From Solidesulfovibrio magneticus (GTDB lineage Bacteria; Desulfobacterota; Desulfovibrionia; Desulfovibrionales; Desulfovibrionaceae): 7,986 nucleotides of DNA. A program made the translations under genes and the position numbers. The notes beneath the pieces were generated by a model. It saw only the letters and a list, made by a program, of their open reading frames with translations, ran no database searches and had not been told where the DNA came from. The stretch is taken from positions 1,444 to 9,429 of the forward strand of contig DLGG01000074.1 of assembly GCA_002482565.1 (NCBI GenBank), read 5' to 3'. Positions 4,783 through 7,986 of the stretch are shown here, in pieces. Position 1 is the first letter of the stretch; every line of letters starts with the position of its first letter.

Positions 4783-5925
4783 ATGACGCCCGACGCTCCC
4801 TGGCTGGCCGAGGCGCTGGGCCAGTCCGATGCCTTTCTGGCCTGCATGGAGGCCGTGGCCCAGGCCGCCGCCATCGACCGGCCGGCGCTTATCGTGGGCG
4901 AGCGCGGCACGGGCAAGGAACTGGCCGCCGCCCGGCTCCACTACCATTCCCCGCGCTGGGACCGGCCGTATGTGCCGGTCAATCTGGCCGCCCTGCCCAG
5001 AACGCTGATCGAATCCGAGCTGTTCGGCCACGAGGCCGGGGCTTTTACCGGCGCGGCGCGGCGTCGGGCCGGGCGTTTCGAGGCGGCCGACGGGGGGACG
5101 CTGTTTCTCGACGAGCTGCACGCCGCGCCGCCGGCCGTCCAGGCCAAGCTGCTGCGGGCCGTGGAGTACGGGCTTATCGAGCGCATCGGCTCCAGCCAGC
5201 CCGTGACCGTGGACGCGCGCATCGTGGCCGCGGTCAACGTCGATCCGCGCCGGCTCGTGGCCCGGGGCCGACTTTTGCCTGATCTCCTGGACCGGCTGGC
5301 TTTTTGCGTGCTGGTCATGCCCCCCTTGCGCGAGCGTCATGGCGATATCCCGTACCTGGCCGAGCGGTTCGCCGCCCGGTTCGCGGCCCAGCTCGGCCGA
5401 CCCGAGCCGCCGACGTTCTCCCAGGCCGCCCTGACCACGCTCGCCGCCCACTCCTGGCCCGGCAACATCCGCGAACTCAAGACCGTGGTCGAGCGCGCCG
5501 TGCTGGCCTCCCCCACCCCTCTTATCGACACGGTCACCCTCGACCCCTTCGCCGCCCTTTCCCCCGCCCGGGAGGTCCAGGAGGGGGTGACCCCCCCCTG
5601 GCCGCCGGAGGCATGTTCCTCTTCCCCTCACTCACCCCATGTTCCCCACGCCCTCCCCCCCCATCCAGGGAGTTCGGGGGGGATGATCCCCCCCGACGGG
5701 TCCAGGGCAGCGCCCTGGCCGCCGGAGGCATCCCCATCTTCCCCCCTCCCCAACTTCACCGAAGCCGTGGCGTCCCTGGAAATCGCGCTGCTGGCCCGCG
5801 CCTTGGCCCGTTCGGGCGGCAACCAGCGCCGGGCGGCCGGGTTGTTGGGGCTTGGCTATCACCAGTTCCGGGGGCTGTATCGCAAGTATGCCGGCGCTCT
5901 TGACGCCGCGCCCAAAGCCCCGTAG
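4783..5925 (+). CDS. pspF: PspF, sigma-54 activator with enlarged linker
   Basis: This 380-aa protein has an AAA+ sigma-54 interaction domain from its N-terminus and no receiver or sensor domain, as is typical of PspF. It shows Walker A GERGTGKE (39-46), the sigma-54-contacting loop GAFTGA (86-91, intact), Walker B GGTLFLDE (104-111), PPLRER (180-185) and WPGNIRELK (225-233). A Fis-type helix-turn-helix follows at about 346-369 (GNQRRAAGLLGLGYHQFRGL), very like E. coli PspF. Known role: ATP-driven opening of sigma-54 promoters such as pspA, inhibited by PspA. Two oddities stand out. The linker (about 262-325) is Pro/Ser-rich and encoded by palindromic repeats, making the protein about 55 aa longer than E. 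coli PspF (325 aa). Also, where E. coli has FRADLLDR this protein has LLPDLLDR, so one of two proposed arginine fingers (R162 in E. coli) is Leu while the other (R171 here) is kept. The frame is unbroken and the gene looks functional. Confidence 0.93.
   Translation: MTPDAPWLAEALGQSDAFLACMEAVAQAAAIDRPALIVGERGTGKELAAARLHYHSPRWDRPYVPVNLAALPRTLIESELFGHEAGAFTGAARRRAGRFEAADGGTLFLDELHAAPPAVQAKLLRAVEYGLIERIGSSQPVTVDARIVAAVNVDPRRLVARGRLLPDLLDRLAFCVLVMPPLRERHGDIPYLAERFAARFAAQLGRPEPPTFSQAALTTLAAHSWPGNIRELKTVVERAVLASPTPLIDTVTLDPFAALSPAREVQEGVTPPWPPEACSSSPHSPHVPHALPPHPGSSGGMIPPDGSRAAPWPPEASPSSPLPNFTEAVASLEIALLARALARSGGNQRRAAGLLGLGYHQFRGLYRKYAGALDAAPKAP
5577..5731. repeat. Palindromic repeats inserted in frame inside pspF
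   Basis: Three hairpins sit in the linker-coding part of pspF. The first has arms CCAGGAGGGGGT (5577-5588) and ACCCCCCCCTGG (5590-5601), with one mismatch. The second has perfect arms TCGGGGGGGAT (5674-5684) and ATCCCCCCCGA (5686-5696). The third has arms CCAGGGC (5702-5708) and GCCCTGG (5712-5718) around AGC. The 19-bp string CCCTGGCCGCCGGAGGCAT follows the first (5596-5614) and the third (5713-5731). Its spacing of 117 bp (39 codons) keeps the frame and repeats PWPPEA in the protein. The second and third hairpins match the intergenic element at 137-179. Confidence 0.85.
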
Positions 5926-5934
5926 CCCCAGGCG

Positions 5935-7194
5935 ATGCGCCAAATCACCGAATCCGACAGCCGCATCCGCGCCGACAGGCTGCCTAACGGCGTCCGTATC
6001 GTCACCGAACACATGCCCGTTTCCAAAACCGCCAGCCTCGGCATCTGGATCGAGGCCGGTTCGCGCCACGAGGCCCCGGGCCAGGAAGGCATGGCCCATT
6101 TGATGGAGCACATGGCCTTTAAGGGCACGGCCCGGCGCGACGCCCTGACCATCGCCAAGGAACTCGACACCCTGGGCGGGCTATCCAACGCGTTCACCTC
6201 CCGCGAGGCCACCTGTTTCCATGTGCGCGTCATGGACGCCCATCTGGCCCGGGCTTTCGACATCTTAAGCGACATCGTCTTGCGCCCGCTGCTCGACCCC
6301 GAGGAACTGGCCCGGGAGCAGGCCGTCATCCTGCAGGAAATCTCCATGGTCGAGGAGACGCCCGAGGAAAAGATCCACGAGGACTTCTGGGCCGCCGCCT
6401 GGGCCGATCCGGGGCTGGCCCATCCCATCACCGGCACGCCCGAGTCCGTGGGCGCGGTCACGGCCGAGGCCCTGGCCGCCTGGCGGATCGCCGCCTATCA
6501 TCCCGAAGCCATCACCGTGGTCGCCGCCGGAGCCCTTGACCACGACGCCCTGGCAGAGCTGGCCGAGGCCGCCTTCGGCTCGCTGCGAAAGGTCCAAACC
6601 ACGCCCGCGCCGGCCGCCGGGGCCTACACGCCGCCCCGCCTGGCCGCCCGGCGCGACTGGGAACAAAACCACGTCATCCTGTCCTACCCCTCGGTGGGCA
6701 ACGTCAGCGCCGACCGCTTCGCCCATACCCTTTTGGCCACGCTGCTTGGCGGCAACATGTCCTCGCGGCTGTTCCAGGAAGTGCGGGAAAAACGCGGGCT
6801 GGCCTATTCCATCTACGCCGGCGTCAACGGTCTGGCCGACGTGGGGCTGCTGGAAATCCAGGCCGCCGTGGACCCGGACCGCACGGCCGAACTGCTCTCG
6901 GTGGTCAACGCCGAACTGGCCGCCGTGGCCGACGGCGCGGTCACGGCCGAGGAACTCGACCACACCCGCGAACACTTAAAAGGCCTGCTCTACCTCGGCG
7001 CGGAATCCACCGAAAACCGCATGATGCGCCTGGCCCGCAACATCCTGCTTTTCAACCGCCACATTCCCCTTGAGGAAACCGCCGCCTGCCTCGACGCCGT
7101 AACGCCGAGCGACATCGCCCGCACCGCCCAGGCGGCCTTTGCGCCGGGCAGCGCCGGATTGGCCGTCATGGGGCCTGCCGCCGTTCTTCCCTAG
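5935..7194 (+). CDS. M16 family zinc metallopeptidase (processing-protease-like)
   Basis: This 419-aa protein is of the single-unit M16B type, related to mitochondrial processing peptidase beta and bacterial YmxG-like proteases. The inverted zinc motif HLMEH is at residues 55-59 (H55, E58, H59) and is followed by MAFKGT. The third zinc ligand, E135 in VILQE, lies exactly 76 residues after H59, the spacing known for the family, so the enzyme is probably active. The C-terminal half carries RLFQEVREKRGLAYSIYAG (about 280-298), the conserved substrate-binding element of M16 proteins. No signal peptide is visible, so a cytosolic site is inferred. It starts 9 nt after the pspF stop with only a weak AGGCG site, suggesting co-transcription or coupling with pspF. 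Whether it acts in membrane stress is unknown; the neighbourhood is the only hint. Peptide substrate cannot be told from sequence. Confidence 0.92.
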   Translation: MRQITESDSRIRADRLPNGVRIVTEHMPVSKTASLGIWIEAGSRHEAPGQEGMAHLMEHMAFKGTARRDALTIAKELDTLGGLSNAFTSREATCFHVRVMDAHLARAFDILSDIVLRPLLDPEELAREQAVILQEISMVEETPEEKIHEDFWAAAWADPGLAHPITGTPESVGAVTAEALAAWRIAAYHPEAITVVAAGALDHDALAELAEAAFGSLRKVQTTPAPAAGAYTPPRLAARRDWEQNHVILSYPSVGNVSADRFAHTLLATLLGGNMSSRLFQEVREKRGLAYSIYAGVNGLADVGLLEIQAAVDPDRTAELLSVVNAELAAVADGAVTAEELDHTREHLKGLLYLGAESTENRMMRLARNILLFNRHIPLEETAACLDAVTPSDIARTAQAAFAPGSAGLAVMGPAAVLP

Positions 7195-7204
7195 GACGGC
7201 AACA

Positions 7205-7232
7205 TTTCAACAATACTCTGGTATTTTTGAAA
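7205..7232. promoter_or_regulatory. AT-rich dyad between the M16 and macro-domain genes
   Basis: TTTCAACAATAC (7205-7216) pairs with GTATTTTTGAAA (7221-7232) around TCTG, with a single mismatch. It begins 10 nt after the M16 stop and its core matches the hairpin following the psp operon (AATAC-N4-GTATTTTT). It may terminate the pspF-M16 transcript, or serve as an operator for the macro-domain gene starting at 7292. The 28-bp AT-rich patch is conspicuous in this GC-rich region. Confidence 0.45.
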
Positions 7233-7278
7233 GAAACGTGAGCGCAGCAGGACAGCGCCCGTCCCAAGACCACGCCTC

Positions 7279-7283
7279 GGAGG
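7279..7283 (+). promoter_or_regulatory. Ribosome binding site of the macro-domain gene
   Basis: GGAGG lies 8 nt before ATG 7292 and decides the start. The frame is open upstream to 7139, but that part overlaps the end of the M16 gene and lacks a ribosome site. Confidence 0.7.
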
Positions 7284-7291
7284 TGCTCCCC

Positions 7292-7861
7292 ATGCCCGGA
7301 CACGCCGCCTACGCCATCGGCCAAGGTCGCCTTCGCCTCATCGAAGGTGACATCACCGTTGATGACGCCGACGCCATCGTCAACGCCGCCAACTCCGCCC
7401 TGGCCGGCGGCGGCGGCGTGGACGGGGCCATCCACCGCGCCGCCGGCCCGAAACTGCCCGCCGCCTGCCAGGCCATCATCGCCCGCATCGGCAGCCTGCC
7501 GGCCGGCGGCGCGGTCATCACCCCCGGCTTCGATCTGCCTGCCCGCCACATCATCCACACCGTCGGCCCCATCTGGCGCGGCGGCAACCAGGGCGAACCC
7601 GAAGCCCTGCGCTCGGCTTACGCCCAGTCCATCAACCGCGCCGTGGAAAACGGCCTGACCACCATCGCCTTCCCGGCCGTGTCCACCGGCGTCTACGGCT
7701 TCCCCGTCCACCTGGCCGCGCCCCTGGCGCTGGGCGTCATGGCCGAGGCGATTCGAGACGGCAGGCTGCGGGAGGCGCGAATGTACCTGCACGGCACGGC
7801 AGCTTTCGGGGTCTGGCGTTCAGCGGCGGATGCGTTATTTGGCGGGAGCACGCAGGAGTAG
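7292..7861 (+). CDS. Macro-domain protein, O-acetyl-ADP-ribose deacetylase type
   Basis: This 189-aa protein is almost entirely one macro domain, of the MacroD/YmdB class. It shows GDIT (19-22) for adenine binding, NAAN (31-34), the catalytic loop GGGGVDGAIHRAAG (39-52), and STGVYGFP (131-138), which grips the distal ribose and phosphates. N34 and D44 are ten residues apart, as are N25 and D35 of E. coli YmdB, so hydrolase activity is expected. Known activities of the class are removal of acetyl from O-acetyl-ADP-ribose and of ADP-ribose from acidic residues; some members also affect RNase III. The protein is likely cytosolic. It is 97 bp downstream of the M16 gene, with an AT-rich dyad between, so it may have its own promoter. 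No ADP-ribosyltransferase gene is visible nearby, so a toxin-antitoxin role is unsupported. Confidence 0.93.
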   Translation: MPGHAAYAIGQGRLRLIEGDITVDDADAIVNAANSALAGGGGVDGAIHRAAGPKLPAACQAIIARIGSLPAGGAVITPGFDLPARHIIHTVGPIWRGGNQGEPEALRSAYAQSINRAVENGLTTIAFPAVSTGVYGFPVHLAAPLALGVMAEAIRDGRLREARMYLHGTAAFGVWRSAADALFGGSTQE

Positions 7862-7986
7862 GATGCCTCCGGCGGCCGGGGGGCTCAGCCCCCCGGACCC
7901 CCGACCTGGGGACGGTCGTGCGGGAGGAGGGATGGTCGGCGGGCGGCTGGCCCGAGAGAATAGGGTTGTTGGAATTTCCGGGCGTC
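7862..7986. repeat. Right-end copy of the dispersed repeat, inverted
   Basis: No gene is seen. CCGGGGGGCT (7876-7885), C, then AGCCCCCCGG (7887-7896) is a perfect palindrome. It is preceded by ATGCCTCCGGCGG, the reverse complement of the flank found in pspF, and followed by GACCCCC. The final bases (7964-7986) resemble the reverse complement of bases 1-23, sharing GTTGGAATTT. The repeat thus lies in the opposite orientation to the one at the left end. It follows the macro-domain stop directly and may act as a terminator or mRNA-protecting structure. Confidence 0.7.

Noticed and set aside
4240..5631. 463-aa minus-strand open frame antisense to pspF and overlapping pspA
   Set aside because: It is a shadow of two confidently assigned genes; its composition is unlike a real protein and it would cover the sigma-54 promoter.
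5577..5731. pspF as a pseudogene broken by the repeat insertion
   Set aside because: The reading frame continues without stop or shift into an intact, conserved helix-turn-helix.
5577..5731. CRISPR array
   Set aside because: There are only two copies of the 19-bp repeat at 117-bp spacing, with palindromic non-unique DNA between them and no cas genes.
7292..7861. Macro-domain gene as antitoxin of a DarT/DarG-like pair
   Set aside because: No ADP-ribosyltransferase toxin gene is present on either side within the window, and the protein is a stand-alone MacroD/YmdB-type domain.

Overview
This is a GC-rich bacterial window with strong third-position G/C bias, AGGAGG-type ribosome binding sites and several dispersed G/C-run palindromes. 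It carries a sigma-54-controlled phage-shock-protein (Psp) locus. The gene set and the style of intergenic repeats suggest a sulfate-reducing deltaproteobacterium of the Desulfovibrio/Solidesulfovibrio type. That assignment is inferred from general resemblance, not from a marker gene.

Layout. Bases 1-204 hold no gene but contain a dispersed palindromic repeat. A minus-strand DEDD-family (RNase H-fold) exonuclease gene (205-1047) is divergent from a plus-strand class I SAM-dependent methyltransferase gene (1182-2168), which ends at a textbook intrinsic terminator. Then comes a minus-strand psp operon, read right to left: pspA (4616-3936), a first pspB-pspC pair (3821-3215) and a second pspB-pspC pair (3012-2384). 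In each pair the pspC start overlaps the pspB end. Divergent from pspA lies pspF (4783-5925), the AAA+ activator of sigma-54 promoters, followed 9 nt later by a zinc-dependent M16 peptidase gene (5935-7194). A macro-domain ADP-ribosyl hydrolase-type gene (7292-7861) follows. The window ends in another copy of the dispersed repeat, inverted relative to the one at the start.

How the genes work together. PspF should activate pspA from a good sigma-54 promoter found at 4659-4675. The 166-bp divergent region also holds phased TTTTCGCCA repeats and a dyad at the right distance to be the PspF enhancer. PspA is the membrane-stress effector and, in known systems, also inhibits PspF. PspB and PspC are the inner-membrane sensors that relieve that inhibition. 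Two non-identical PspBC sensor pairs behind one PspA is the main biological novelty here. The M16 peptidase may share the pspF transcript, which hints at a link to envelope stress.

The most unusual sequence feature is inside pspF. The linker between the AAA+ domain and the C-terminal helix-turn-helix is enlarged by roughly 50-55 residues. The extra DNA consists of the same GC-palindromic repeat found between genes elsewhere in the window, and it is read through in frame.
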